64,000 nt of DNA from Clostridia bacterium (GTDB taxonomy: Bacteria; Bacillota; Clostridia; Christensenellales; CAG-138). Each line of letters starts with the position of its first letter. Positions within the stretch are counted from its first letter, which is position 1. The stretch spans positions 65,500 through 129,499 of the forward strand of contig JAFYOP010000001.1 of the NCBI GenBank assembly GCA_017547885.1, written 5' to 3'. Under the pieces are notes generated by a model. It had not been told where the DNA came from. It made no database searches and was given only the letters and a program-made list of their open reading frames with translations. The translations under genes and the position numbers were made by a program. Below are positions 53,777 through 62,412 of the stretch, one piece after another.

Positions 53777-55237
53777 TCAGCAGATAAACACTATCCTTTC
53801 CTTGCCTGTAAGTACCTCCGGAAGGTCGCTGTTTCTGCATCGGAGGTTTTCCCGTGAGGTATTGAATTTCTTTGCCACGGAATACAGCGTGTCGCCGGGG
53901 GCGGGGAAGTATGCCATAAGCCCGTGGAGAGATTCCTTTGGGGGGCATTCCTCTATGCCTGACACAATTACCATACTGTCTGCGGAGTACAGGCAGGCAG
54001 ACAGCAGTATGGTACAGCTCAGCTCCAGTGAGCGTCCGCCGCCGGATGCGGAGGCGCTGCTCCTTACCGAGATAAGGGCATCCGTTGCGCCGGGAGCATC
54101 GGTTTCCACAGAGAAGGGTATATCCTCGCTGAAGGTGAATATGCTGCCGCTTTCTCCTGCGTACAGCACCCTTACTGCCAGCAGACCATCCACTATAAGG
54201 CGGTCGTTTTCAATGCCGCTGGAGGTGACAAGGGGACGCACGGCAGTGTATATGACACGCTGAGCATCAGGCAGACCCTCGGGTATCATTACGTTTTCCG
54301 TAAGGGCATGGCGGTGATCGATGCAGCCAAGGAAGGAGCAGGGCCGAAGATGGTTGTGCAGACAGTCAAAGGGCAGTGTGGGGGAGAAAATATCCACAGC
54401 GGCGGAGGCCTTGGCGCAGGTACGGCCGAAAATGCGGTAGTTGAGCTGTACGTCGGCTATTACCAAGCCGAATTCCTCGGATGCCCTTACATCCCATGCC
54501 ACGACCCCTATATCCCCCCACATGGGAGGCTGACCGCTGCCCTCCACCCTTTCAGAAAAGGGGATGGCGCGGCAAAGCTGGCTGAGGACACCTGTGCGGC
54601 TTTCCACAAGGGCGGAGATGTACAGTGTGCCCTCAAGGGTTATGCCGTCGGAGGTGGGTATCACATCGCGCAAAGCAGCGCACACCTCGGAATACAGCAC
54701 ACCGGATGCGAAGGGAGCCTCCAGCTCTTCCCGCAAGCGAAGGGAGCCTGCCTGCTCTTCTGTGCGGCAGCACAGGGTAAGCTCCATTGCATCCTGTTCT
54801 GCGTCATCCACCCCTGTAATGGAGGAAAGCACCTTTACGCCGCCGGGAGCTGTTACCAGCACCGCCATATCCGCCACGGCGCTGATGCGCAGCCGTCCGC
54901 TTTCGTTGATGAGCTCCAGCGCCTGCAGGCTGGGTCGTACCTGTGCATGCATACCCTGACGAATACCCTCTGCGGGAATGGTATGGCGGAAGGAGGCCTT
55001 GGAGGAAAAGGCAAAAACATTGCCGTCTGTGCAGATAACGTCCACACTTACTGTGCCCTCCACAGCCACCGCTCCTTCACGGGCAGCCACGTCGCTGAGG
55101 GTCACATTGCCTGTGCAGGACAGCACCTCCCGAACAGAATGCCCATCCGGAACGGGTATATCTCCCTCCACCGCCGCCTGCGCAATACCGGAATATATCA
55201 TATGCTCCCCGGGAAGCTCTTTCCATATGAGTTCCAT
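53777..55237 (-). CDS. DUF3794 (SPOCS) and LysM domain protein
   Basis: 486 residues. Repeated beta-rich SPOCS/DUF3794 modules fill most of the protein (for example VREVLSCTGNVTLSDVAARE, AVEGTVSVDVICTDGNVFAF, MIPEGLPDAQRVIYTAVRPL). A C-terminal LysM domain (PAPGDTLYSVAKKFNTSREN, about 440-480) could bind peptidoglycan. Such proteins are common in spore-forming Clostridia and related to SafA/SpoVID/CotE-type coat assembly proteins. No signal peptide. AGGAG lies 9 bases before the ATG. With the SpoIIE-like gene it supports a spore-forming ancestry. Confidence 0.88.
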   Translation of the reverse strand: MELIWKELPGEHMIYSGIAQAAVEGDIPVPDGHSVREVLSCTGNVTLSDVAAREGAVAVEGTVSVDVICTDGNVFAFSSKASFRHTIPAEGIRQGMHAQVRPSLQALELINESGRLRISAVADMAVLVTAPGGVKVLSSITGVDDAEQDAMELTLCCRTEEQAGSLRLREELEAPFASGVLYSEVCAALRDVIPTSDGITLEGTLYISALVESRTGVLSQLCRAIPFSERVEGSGQPPMWGDIGVVAWDVRASEEFGLVIADVQLNYRIFGRTCAKASAAVDIFSPTLPFDCLHNHLRPCSFLGCIDHRHALTENVMIPEGLPDAQRVIYTAVRPLVTSSGIENDRLIVDGLLAVRVLYAGESGSIFTFSEDIPFSVETDAPGATDALISVRSSASASGGGRSLELSCTILLSACLYSADSMVIVSGIEECPPKESLHGLMAYFPAPGDTLYSVAKKFNTSRENLRCRNSDLPEVLTGKERIVFIC

Positions 55238-55630
55238 GCCAAAAATCTCCTCTCAATAGTCAGGTGGTTATATAAACTTATGACACAAGTTCCGGCAAAA
55301 TGTCTGGTAAGGCGACCTACGGAAATAAATAATAAAATATGTATTTGTACGAATGACCGGGGAAAATGTATAAATAACAGTATATACAGAGTGGATAATC
55401 ATGGAGTTATCAATGTTATCAACATGGTTATCCACATTTCAAGGGGTTTTTGGTGTGGAAAAGTGTTATAAATCCATTTATAAAAAACTCTTGCCGAATA
55501 AATATAACCGGACTGCATAGTGGTTCAGCATAAACGGCGTTAATTTATCACAGAGGCGGGGAGGATATATTATTACCATACATAAGGGAGGCTCTGCATG
55601 AGGTGAGATGATCTGTTTATGGAGATAATT
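55238..55630. other. AT-rich intergenic region with a cluster of DnaA-box-like sites
   Basis: No gene is seen. Between 55390 and 55462 lie four 9-mers close to the DnaA box: TTATCCACT (55390-55398, minus), TTATCAACA (55416-55424, plus), the perfect TTATCCACA (55428-55436, plus) and TTTTCCACA (55454-55462, minus). AT-rich stretches flank them on both sides (for example TAAATAATAAAATATGTATT). The promoters of neighbouring genes are not obvious. Confidence 0.5.
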
Positions 55631-55660
55631 AAAGCCGCATCGCTTTGGATGCGGCTTTAA
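55631..55660 (-). terminator. Terminator of the VanY-like gene
   Basis: AAAGCCGCATC-GCTTTG-GATGCGGCTTT, with TTAATT on the minus strand. Confidence 0.75.
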
Positions 55661-55698
55661 GAGAAGTAAGTATGTTTATTTTAGGGTTGGGAAGCAGG

Positions 55699-56544
55699 CT
55701 ACATGCAACCGTATTCAGAAAAAATTTCCTCGTCGGTCCGACCGGCAGGCGTATGTATAGGCTCACCGTATGCCGTGACGGTAATGCCCAGCATTCTGTC
55801 TGCCCAGTATTCATAGTAAGTATCGTATCCGTTGGCCTTCATGGCGGTGGATATATCCTTGCCTGTGTAGCGCCAGTGCCATGGTTCAAAGCCAAAGCCC
55901 GTTACACTGGATTTATCCTTGGGGAAGCTGTGAACAAAGCCGTATCGCCACGCATTTTCACAAAGCCATGCGTATTCATCCGTGCGCTGATATTTGTGCT
56001 CCCCCAGTGTATCGTAATTATGGCCTTTGCGCTTTAAATCGAACGCCAGGCCGGTTTGATGCTCGCTGTGGCCGGGCCAGGCATACCAGAGGCTGTCCGG
56101 CCCGCCCCGCTTGGTGTTGATGCGATAGCCGGAATGTATATATGGGACAAGGCCCTCTGCTTCCATTGCGGCTGCCATCTCAAGAAATGCATCATAGCAA
56201 TCTGCACGGAGCTGTATCCCTGAGCCGTATTTGCTGTCTATGGTCACAAGATTATCAGGGCGATAGTCCTTGTCAATGGCATAGTGCTTGCTCAGCAGCA
56301 CTGTAAGGCTTTCAGGGTGCCGGGAGATAATTATGTTTTGATAGTTTTCCTCATCCAGCTTGAGGTTTACGGCAACGACCACATCCTTGTAGGGAAGATC
56401 CGGATTATCCCGGGCGTATTCTGCATAGCGCAGAGCATTTTCTTCAAGCACATTTACATATGGCGTAATGGTATAGCCTGCCAAAGCAGGTGTACAGCAT
56501 AAAGCCATGATGCCCGCCAATATCAGAGAGAGAAACTTTTTCAT
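55699..56544 (-). CDS. D-alanyl-D-alanine carboxypeptidase (M15B, VanY/LdcB-like)
   Basis: 281 residues, exported by signal peptide 1-22 (FLSLILAGIMALCCTPALA). The M15B zinc site is clear: SGYRINTKRGGPDS, GHSEHQTGLAFDL (His and Asp ligands), and FEPWHWRYTGKDI with the catalytic Glu and third His. It trims terminal D-Ala (or L,D-linked residues) from peptidoglycan stems. GAGG lies 7 bases before the ATG. It stood next to spo0A before that gene was broken. There is no vancomycin-resistance gene around it. Confidence 0.92.
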   Translation of the reverse strand: MKKFLSLILAGIMALCCTPALAGYTITPYVNVLEENALRYAEYARDNPDLPYKDVVVAVNLKLDEENYQNIIISRHPESLTVLLSKHYAIDKDYRPDNLVTIDSKYGSGIQLRADCYDAFLEMAAAMEAEGLVPYIHSGYRINTKRGGPDSLWYAWPGHSEHQTGLAFDLKRKGHNYDTLGEHKYQRTDEYAWLCENAWRYGFVHSFPKDKSSVTGFGFEPWHWRYTGKDISTAMKANGYDTYYEYWADRMLGITVTAYGEPIHTPAGRTDEEIFSEYGCM

Positions 56545-56658
56545 AGCATAACCTCGGCATAAATTTGGCTCGAATGAAAGATTTTGTTATATTCTTTATT
56601 GTATAGAATTAATTATTAAAATGCAATTGCGGAAAATTGCACTGACCATTTACGAAAT

Positions 56659-56691
56659 AAAAAGCAGAGAGCTATATGCTCGCTGCTTTTT
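56659..56691 (-). terminator. Terminator of the spo0A remnant
   Basis: AAAAAGCAG-AGAGC-TATAT-GCTCG-CTGCTTTTT, a good terminator on the minus strand 14 bases after the remnant's stop. Confidence 0.75.
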
Positions 56692-56704
56692 GATGACGAA
56701 TAGG

Positions 56705-56812
56705 TTATATAACGTTCTGTATCTCCGCCTTGCCGCCTTTTTCGCGTGCGCTTTCAAGGATGAGCTTGTCGGCCACCAGGGCGATGAATTCACCATTGGT
56801 GGGCTGCTCAGC
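56705..56812 (-). pseudogene. spo0A: spo0A remnant: C-terminal 35 codons only
   Basis: The minus strand reads AEQPTNGEFIALVADKLILE and 15 more residues to a TAA at 56707-56705. The core matches the extreme C-terminus of Spo0A, usually (K/R)PTNSEFIAMVADKLRLE. Spo0A is the master regulator of sporulation; its DNA-binding domain needs about 110 residues, so this piece is not functional alone. Upstream in frame is a TAG (56815-56813), and beyond it unrelated sequence. The native terminator is retained. The break marks the left edge of the accessory region; the rest of spo0A is not in the window. Confidence 0.82.
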
Positions 56813-56839
56813 CTAGTGCTGCTGCGCAGCAATAGGCTG
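56811..56839. repeat. Hairpin at the spo0A breakpoint
   Basis: AGCCTA-G-TGCTGC-TGC-GCAGCA-A-TAGGCT, a near-perfect palindrome exactly where spo0A homology stops. Could be an attachment or transposon-end structure. Confidence 0.5.
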
Positions 56840-57334
56840 ATAGTCTACGTTTTTGACACATGCCACATACTGAAATTCCGACTGATTCATAGGACTGTTT
56901 GTCGCCTAAAGTACCTTATGTTCCTAGGTGTGCCTAGATAATAGCAGACAAAAAGGAATAGTGCAACTTAAAAGCCGACTAACATCCGAAATTTGTGTGT
57001 TGGTGGGTGCGAGGTATCAACCTTGGAGCAAGTTGAGAACAAGATTAGAAAAAGTCTTAAACAAGATTGATTGTAGATTGTAACAAGTTTGAAGGTGAAT
57101 TTTCAAAGGATAAGATGAAGCGGGGGCATACCTCATATTCTTCATTTATATATGGGGATATGATATAATTAAAAAAGATTACCAGAAGTGATGAGTGTAA
57201 AAATAAGCTTAAATAACTAGTAGAGATTTGAGGGAGTAACTTCAAAATTCTTGTCCGTGTCTTATTGAACACAACCAATCATCGGAAATTGGAAAAATAT
57301 GTTGGTGTGTAAGCAGTTGATGGGAGGTGAAAGA
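56840..57334. other. AT-rich junction region of the accessory segment
   Basis: About 500 bases with no convincing gene. Contains a short minus-strand frame (MNQSEFQYVACVKNVDYQPI and five more residues, 56890-56813) in phase with the spo0A remnant but ended by TAG. It also contains the small palindrome CTAGGTGTGCCTAG (about 56922-56936) and outer TTTGTC..GACAAA. A possible -10 (TATAAT near 57163) precedes the first accessory gene. Confidence 0.5.
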
Positions 57335-57970
57335 ATGTTTAATATTTTGTGGACCGTGCTTTTAGGAATAGCTGGCGGAATTATTTCAAGTGTCATTGTT
57401 TCAAGAGTATTTATGATTCAAGGGGAATACCAGCAGGAAATTAAATTTGTTGAAGGCATTATAAGGAAACTTGGAATTATTGCGGGATGCTTATTTGCTT
57501 GTAAAACTGTTTTTGAGGTTTCATTTGACCAAGATATTCGAATGGAAAATGAAATGAAGGAAAAAGGTTATAAGTGCGAGATGGAGTATTATATTGCAAA
57601 TAAGGATAAGGACTGGATATCAACGAGTGAACTATTGAAAACTTTCAGGGTGCATTTATCGAAGACTATTGAAGCAGCAAATGGTGAAATTCTCAGTTCT
57701 AATATCACCAATAAAGAATTGAACACACTACTTAGGGGTATAGAAAGGCATTTACATAGTATAGAAACGGCAAAAGAACTAAATTTCTCAATAATTAATG
57801 AATTTAAAAAAGAAGAGAAGCAGTTAATTGATGAGTTTGAAAAATGCAAACGTGTTTCCGGCAAGCAACTTGCAATGCTTGTCTTAAAGGATAAGGTTAT
57901 GATTGTATTGTATCTTCTTGTCGGAGTACTTATCATATCCACATGTTTGGCATTTGTTTTTAGCTGGTAA
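57335..57970 (+). CDS. Unknown protein with two membrane segments
   Basis: 211 residues, start ATG 57335 behind GGGAGG. A membrane helix lies at each end (NILWTVLLGIAGGIISSVIV, about 3-22, and VMIVLYLLVGVLIISTCLAF, about 188-207). Between them is a charged helical, partly coiled-coil domain (KKEEKQLIDEFEKCKRVSGK). No family is recognised. AT-rich codons differ from genes left of 56.7 kb. First of four same-strand genes ending at a terminator at 59714. Two-helix proteins of this kind occur as effectors or anchors in defence operons, but nothing proves that here. Confidence 0.8.
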   Translation: MFNILWTVLLGIAGGIISSVIVSRVFMIQGEYQQEIKFVEGIIRKLGIIAGCLFACKTVFEVSFDQDIRMENEMKEKGYKCEMEYYIANKDKDWISTSELLKTFRVHLSKTIEAANGEILSSNITNKELNTLLRGIERHLHSIETAKELNFSIINEFKKEEKQLIDEFEKCKRVSGKQLAMLVLKDKVMIVLYLLVGVLIISTCLAFVFSW

Positions 57971-58038
57971 AAGCAACTTGTTGTCGTTTCATCGAAAGAA
58001 TTGTATTGCCGCGGGAAGGATTGAAATGAGGTAAAAAC

Positions 58039-58284
58039 ATGTTTGAATTTGAGAAGCTTAAAAGTAGCTATACACTGACCATTCAGATTGGTCTATCCGC
58101 AAATGTTGGATATCATGAGGCCAATCGCGGGAACGAACTTCTCCATAAATTTTGCGAAAATCTTATCGAAGACAGTAATTGTTTCGACCAAGAGAAAAGG
58201 GCGATGAAGCATGAGCTAGAATTATTAAAAGAAGCGCTTTCAAAAGAAATAGAACATCATTATGAGAAGGATCAATGTGTATAA
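58039..58284 (+). CDS. Small unknown protein
   Basis: 81 residues, acidic and helical (FCENLIEDSNCFDQEKRAMK, LELLKEALSKEIEHHYEKDQ). No domain recognised. GAGG 8 bases upstream supports the start. 68 bases after the previous gene, same strand and composition. Could be a partner or antitoxin-like subunit of a neighbour. Confidence 0.6.
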   Translation: MFEFEKLKSSYTLTIQIGLSANVGYHEANRGNELLHKFCENLIEDSNCFDQEKRAMKHELELLKEALSKEIEHHYEKDQCV

Positions 58285-58403
58285 CCTGTTAAACAGGAGA
58301 ATTCTATCAAATATTAATATGGGTACAACATTGTCAATCTGGAAGTTTTTTCCGCTGTGTGAGCAGTCAAAGTAACCACGCAAAGAAGAAAAGGAATCTG
58401 AAT

Positions 58404-59249
58404 ATGTGGAATACTGAAGATATCAAAAAATACTTCTATAAAAATACAAGAGATTTTGAAATCAGTGATGTAATATTAGAGGAATCAAAGGATTCATATT
58501 TTGATTCAATTGATTGCTACAGAGTCAAAACTGCTCAGAAAATTGATTTCTTTGTTTTTGTGGGGAGTACTACTTTGGTTAACTTATATCCCATAAGAAA
58601 CAAGGAAACTCTTGATGAGTGTTATTACAAACATATTGGGTTTATAGCAGAGTATGCTTCTTCTGCAATTCATCAGAATTTCATTTTAGATTTCATCAAG
58701 GATACATCTGTGTTTCCAATACTAAATAGACGAATGACAGAAATTGGAGAGGATATTACACTTGATAAAAATGCAAGTCAGCTCAGTGGATTAGCAAATC
58801 AGATTCGTGATTGTTACATTACACTGACAGATTATTTGATGAACAAAATACGTAGCCATAATTCTGAATTCAAGAACGATAATTTTAAGGATAATCTGTC
58901 GGAGTTTTTAGGGCTTGTTTTGCCAGGAAAGCAGTCTACGACTCGGCGAAATGTAATTAGCAGCATTGCAGAAAAAGGTTGGAAGCTGAACACTGAATTG
59001 GTACATAAAGACTCGATCACGGTTTTCGATATTATGATTTCATTCAATATTTTACAGTTAGTGGTATCAAGTATAAGTAATATTATTGTTGGAAACAATA
59101 TGCCATTTAATAAAATCAAGTGTCCCAATTGTAAAGGAGAAAAGTATTCTTTACAACAAGACAGCGAACATCGGGATTATCATTACCGCTGTGATAACTG
59201 TGGCCTTGTATTTGATGTATCATTGGATGAAATAATTAAAGAAATATAG
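58404..59249 (+). CDS. Unknown protein with C-terminal zinc ribbon
   Basis: 281 residues; ATG 58404 has AAGGAA 8 bases upstream, and an upstream GTG (58359) lacks one. The N-terminal ~240 residues are a mixed alpha/beta region of no known family (VILEESKDSYFDSIDCYRVK, FFVFVGSTTLVNLYPIRNKE). The C-terminus is a clear zinc ribbon, CPNC..(about 17 residues)..CDNC (about 246-272). The ribbon suggests contact with nucleic acid or protein. Third gene of the four-gene accessory run. A role in abortive infection is possible but unproven. Confidence 0.75.
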   Translation: MWNTEDIKKYFYKNTRDFEISDVILEESKDSYFDSIDCYRVKTAQKIDFFVFVGSTTLVNLYPIRNKETLDECYYKHIGFIAEYASSAIHQNFILDFIKDTSVFPILNRRMTEIGEDITLDKNASQLSGLANQIRDCYITLTDYLMNKIRSHNSEFKNDNFKDNLSEFLGLVLPGKQSTTRRNVISSIAEKGWKLNTELVHKDSITVFDIMISFNILQLVVSSISNIIVGNNMPFNKIKCPNCKGEKYSLQQDSEHRDYHYRCDNCGLVFDVSLDEIIKEI

Positions 59250-59294
59250 AAGCGAAAAATATGTTGATAAACAGAAATAGGAAACGAGGATAAT

Positions 59295-59702
59295 ATGGGA
59301 CTGTATGATGCAATAAAAGAGGCTATTAATCTAGCACAAAAGGCAGACAATATAGAATTGTATCGTCAACTACTGGATTTGGGCGCGCAAGCATTGGAAA
59401 TGCAAAACGAAATTGCTCAATTAAAAATGGAGAATATGGAACTTAAACGGAAGGCTGATATTTCTAAGGAGATTATTCGCCATGATGATCCATTTTTAAC
59501 ATTGAGAGGAAGACCTATAACGGAACGCTATTGCGCTACTTGTTGGGGTAAAGATGAGAAACTGATTCAGGTTAGGCGCATGTATAATGGAAGTTTCATG
59601 TGTCCGCTGTGTAATACGACTGGGGTATACGACGAAAAATTAGCTGATAGTGATAATGCGCAAGAAGATATGAGCGGGGATTATTTTAGCTACAGAGGTT
59701 AG
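59295..59702 (+). CDS. Small coiled-coil and zinc-ribbon protein
   Basis: 135 residues. The N-terminal ~55 form a helical/coiled-coil segment (LGAQALEMQNEIAQLKMENM). A split zinc ribbon follows (YCATCWGKDEKLIQVRRMYN and FMCPLC, about 80-108), then a Ser/Asp-rich tail. Similar small proteins are seen on phages, integrative elements and defence islands, usually unannotated. GAGG precedes the ATG. Last gene before a bidirectional terminator. Confidence 0.75.
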   Translation: MGLYDAIKEAINLAQKADNIELYRQLLDLGAQALEMQNEIAQLKMENMELKRKADISKEIIRHDDPFLTLRGRPITERYCATCWGKDEKLIQVRRMYNGSFMCPLCNTTGVYDEKLADSDNAQEDMSGDYFSYRG

Positions 59703-59713
59703 ACGCAATGAAT

Positions 59714-59752
59714 AAGCGAACGGTTCTGCATTTTAGAACAGTTCGCTTTTAT
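59714..59752. terminator. Bidirectional terminator
   Basis: AAGCGAACGGTTCT-GCATTTT-AGAACAGTTCGCTTTT between the zinc-ribbon gene (plus) and the WYL gene (minus). Confidence 0.82.
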
Positions 59753-59764
59753 ATGTAATGAAAA

Positions 59765-60862
59765 CTATGTATACTGCTCCACCATACTCTCCAAAAACTT
59801 CCTCATCTTATTAACCACTGCCTTTGGATGAGTAATCTTTGCCTTTTCTCCAAACTGAAGCAGCCAGGAATAAAACTGATTGCTCAGTTCCACCTCAACG
59901 GAAACGGAAAAGTGCTCATTATCAACCTTTGAATATGAGGCGTTCTTTGTGCCGAAGCGGTCTATTACAGAATCCAACAGGGAATTTTCAAACTGCATCG
60001 ATACGGTCTTCTTTTCGCCGCCGAACATGGAGAAAACACGCTGCGTATAGGTCTGAAGGTCGATTTCCTCAAATGCTCTTTGTCCATCGCAAGGCTCTGG
60101 CAGAATCTTTACATCTTTCATTCGGTCAACGCGATAGGTGCGCATTTCCCAAGCATGCCTGTCATATGCAAGCAGATAGTAGTTACCATCGTTGATGAGC
60201 AACTTATAGGGGCTGACTATATAAAGCTTGCCATGATGTTTTTCCACCAACGCATTAACATCATCGATGGTGTGCACCATGTATTTGAAACTGATTTTTT
60301 GCGGCTTGTGTGGCTTGCCATCAAGGCGCTTTGCCATTGCACGGTTGATTGTGCTGATTATGTTGAATGTACCTTTTTGTGTGGTTTTAACCCTGTCAAT
60401 CAGGAAAACTTCCTGCTGCAAGGATTCGGATTGATATGAACTGCCAAATTCGCCTATGGTTTTCACAAGTTCTTTTGCTTTTGTGGCGGAAATAAATCTT
60501 GCGGTGTGAACACATTCAGCAAGTATGCGAAGATCATCTTGCTCAAACTGGCGTGAAGCAAGGCGATATTTGCCGCCGGTGCTTCCTTCGATGTCCATAC
60601 CAAGAACATCACGCAAAGCGGCAATGTCACGGTATATGGAGCGCCGTTCAGCTTCAATACCATGCTCATATTTAAGGTAATCTATAAGTTCATTTGCGGT
60701 ACAAGAATGATTTTCGTCAGTGAATTCCATGAGGTATTTTGCCACGAGTAGGGCTTTATACTTCTGGTTTTCACGCTTGCCGCCGAGGGGCTTTTCGTTT
60801 TCGGAGGTTTTTGCATTTGGCTTTTTATCAAGAAATGCTTTTTGATTTTCTGAGTTTGGCAT
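59765..60862 (-). CDS. WYL-domain transcriptional regulator
   Basis: 365 residues. An N-terminal DeoR-like helix-turn-helix (about 35-95: YKALLVAKYLMEFTDE, ERRSIYRDIAALRDVLG) is followed by a WYL domain (LYIVSPYKLLINDGNYYLLA) and a C-terminal WCX extension. WYL proteins sense nucleic-acid fragments or nucleotides and often control phage-defence genes. Start ATG 60862 has GAGG upstream. It is divergent from the KAP NTPase with 156 bases between; both upstream regions share GTAGTAT followed by TATAT, a candidate operator. Confidence 0.9.
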   Translation of the reverse strand: MPNSENQKAFLDKKPNAKTSENEKPLGGKRENQKYKALLVAKYLMEFTDENHSCTANELIDYLKYEHGIEAERRSIYRDIAALRDVLGMDIEGSTGGKYRLASRQFEQDDLRILAECVHTARFISATKAKELVKTIGEFGSSYQSESLQQEVFLIDRVKTTQKGTFNIISTINRAMAKRLDGKPHKPQKISFKYMVHTIDDVNALVEKHHGKLYIVSPYKLLINDGNYYLLAYDRHAWEMRTYRVDRMKDVKILPEPCDGQRAFEEIDLQTYTQRVFSMFGGEKKTVSMQFENSLLDSVIDRFGTKNASYSKVDNEHFSVSVEVELSNQFYSWLLQFGEKAKITHPKAVVNKMRKFLESMVEQYT

Positions 60863-60895
60863 GAGACACCTCGGACTGATGTTTATAATGTAATT

Positions 60896-60990
60896 ATATA
60901 ATACTACAACAGACAAAGTAATGACATAATTTAATGAGTCAGTGACTTCTTGTTCTGATGAAAAAAGAATAATGGTGTAGTATACTATAT
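60896..60990. promoter_or_regulatory. Divergent control region between WYL regulator and KAP NTPase
   Basis: GTAGTATTATAT (60896-60907, minus) and GTAGTATACTATAT (60977-60990, plus) face outward toward the two genes. TATACT (60981-60986) may be the KAP -10. Shared motif suggests one regulator, probably the WYL protein. Confidence 0.45.
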
Positions 60991-61018
60991 TAAAATAAAG
61001 AATATCTAGGGGGAAGGT

Positions 61019-62395
61019 ATGGAAAAACTGGATATTTTAAACAGAGAAGAGTTTATAGACCAACTTGTGAATGTAACAGAGCACATTTCTGCCAATAGAG
61101 GAAATGTGTCTTTTGCTATTAACGGTGTTTGGGGTTGCGGCAAGAGCTTTGTATTGGACATGTACGAAGAAAAACTTAGCCAGATACAAAGTGAAGAAAC
61201 AGCTTCGGAAAAGTATTTTATTATTAGATACAATTGTTGGAAGTATGATTATTATGAAGAACCGTTAATTGCTATAGTTTCTACACTGATTTCGGCTATA
61301 GAAGAAAAAACAAAGTTTTTTAAGGATTCTGAGGAAAAGGCAAAATTTCTAGGCACATTAAAGGCAGTGGGTATATCATTCTTATCTCTCGCAAATAGTA
61401 CGATAAAAGAAAAAATAGGCTTAGATTTAGAAACTGCGTATGATATAGTACAAAATGGTATTGCTGAAGGACAAGCTGCTTTTAATAGGGAACAGGCTTA
61501 TAATGTTTATTTTAATCTTAATAAAGCAATTGAAACACTTCAGAAGTTATTAAATGGACTATCGGGAGAGTATACGATAGTTTTACTTGTAGATGAACTT
61601 GATAGGTGTCTGCCTGAGTATGCAATTAAAGTATTAGAGCGACTACATCATATAACAGAAAATGTCGAAAACATAATTACTGTTATTTCTATTGATAAGG
61701 AGCAATTGGCTAGGAACATTCAGAGCATATTTGGCGAAGAAAACAACACCGATCGATATCTAAAAAAATTTATTCAGTTTAAGATGGACTTGAAAATAGG
61801 AACGGTATCTTCCAAATTTATGGAGAAGTATGTCGAGTATGTTAACATGTTTGATAAGACAAAGATGCCGTTCAATGATTCTGTTGAAGAATTTATTCAG
61901 GTTATTTTCCAAAATATTGATGCACGTATGCAAGAGCATATTGTTGAAAGAACTACCTTAATTCATAAGATGCTATTTAGTGAGACCAAAGATTATAGCT
62001 TCATGTGTATAGAACTACTTATGGTTGTACTATATTCGTGCTATAACAATATAAAAAAGTTTTCAAGTTGGCTAAATCCATATAGCAATTTATTCGAGGA
62101 TAGTAGAACCCACATTCCTTTCGATGCATTTTTTAATTCTAAGTTTCAGAAATCAAGATTGGCGGTGGACTCTCTACACAGCGAAGGGAATTATGTTACC
62201 AGAATTCTAGAGTCAGCATCATCGCTTTATGGTATTATTGCTTACGTTTGGTATCAGGTTGAATTGTCTCCTAATAATGGTGGAGATTGCTATATTGGGA
62301 TTTCTAACAGGATGAATCCGGCACAGCGTGATATGCTGTTGGATAATGTTGAAGAACTGAAAAAATTTTCGTCTATGCTTAAACTAATCAAGTGA
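61019..62395 (+). CDS. KAP family P-loop NTPase
   Basis: 458 residues. Walker A is GVWGCGKS (36-43) and Walker B with the KAP signature is IVLLVDELDRCLPE (187-200). YNCWKYDYYEEPLIAIVSTL (about 71-90), VISIDKEQLARNIQSIFGEE and the following YLKKFIQFKMDLK are also typical. No strong membrane helix is seen between the Walker motifs, unlike many KAP proteins. KAP NTPases are patchily spread and several belong to antiphage systems, acting as switch or sensor ATPases. GGGGAAGG precedes the ATG. It stands alone behind a divergent WYL regulator and has its own terminator at 62413. Confidence 0.92.
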   Translation: MEKLDILNREEFIDQLVNVTEHISANRGNVSFAINGVWGCGKSFVLDMYEEKLSQIQSEETASEKYFIIRYNCWKYDYYEEPLIAIVSTLISAIEEKTKFFKDSEEKAKFLGTLKAVGISFLSLANSTIKEKIGLDLETAYDIVQNGIAEGQAAFNREQAYNVYFNLNKAIETLQKLLNGLSGEYTIVLLVDELDRCLPEYAIKVLERLHHITENVENIITVISIDKEQLARNIQSIFGEENNTDRYLKKFIQFKMDLKIGTVSSKFMEKYVEYVNMFDKTKMPFNDSVEEFIQVIFQNIDARMQEHIVERTTLIHKMLFSETKDYSFMCIELLMVVLYSCYNNIKKFSSWLNPYSNLFEDSRTHIPFDAFFNSKFQKSRLAVDSLHSEGNYVTRILESASSLYGIIAYVWYQVELSPNNGGDCYIGISNRMNPAQRDMLLDNVEELKKFSSMLKLIK

Positions 62396-62412
62396 TTTAG
62401 GTAATTATAGGG

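Noticed and set aside
56813..56890. 25-residue minus-strand frame beginning MNQSEFQYVACV as a gene
   Set aside because: Too short, no ribosome binding site and it ends inside a palindrome; noted only because it is in phase with the spo0A remnant.
57057..57278. 73-residue minus-strand frame in the junction region
   Set aside because: Hydrophobic but without a ribosome binding site or homology, and it overlaps the likely promoter of the first accessory gene.
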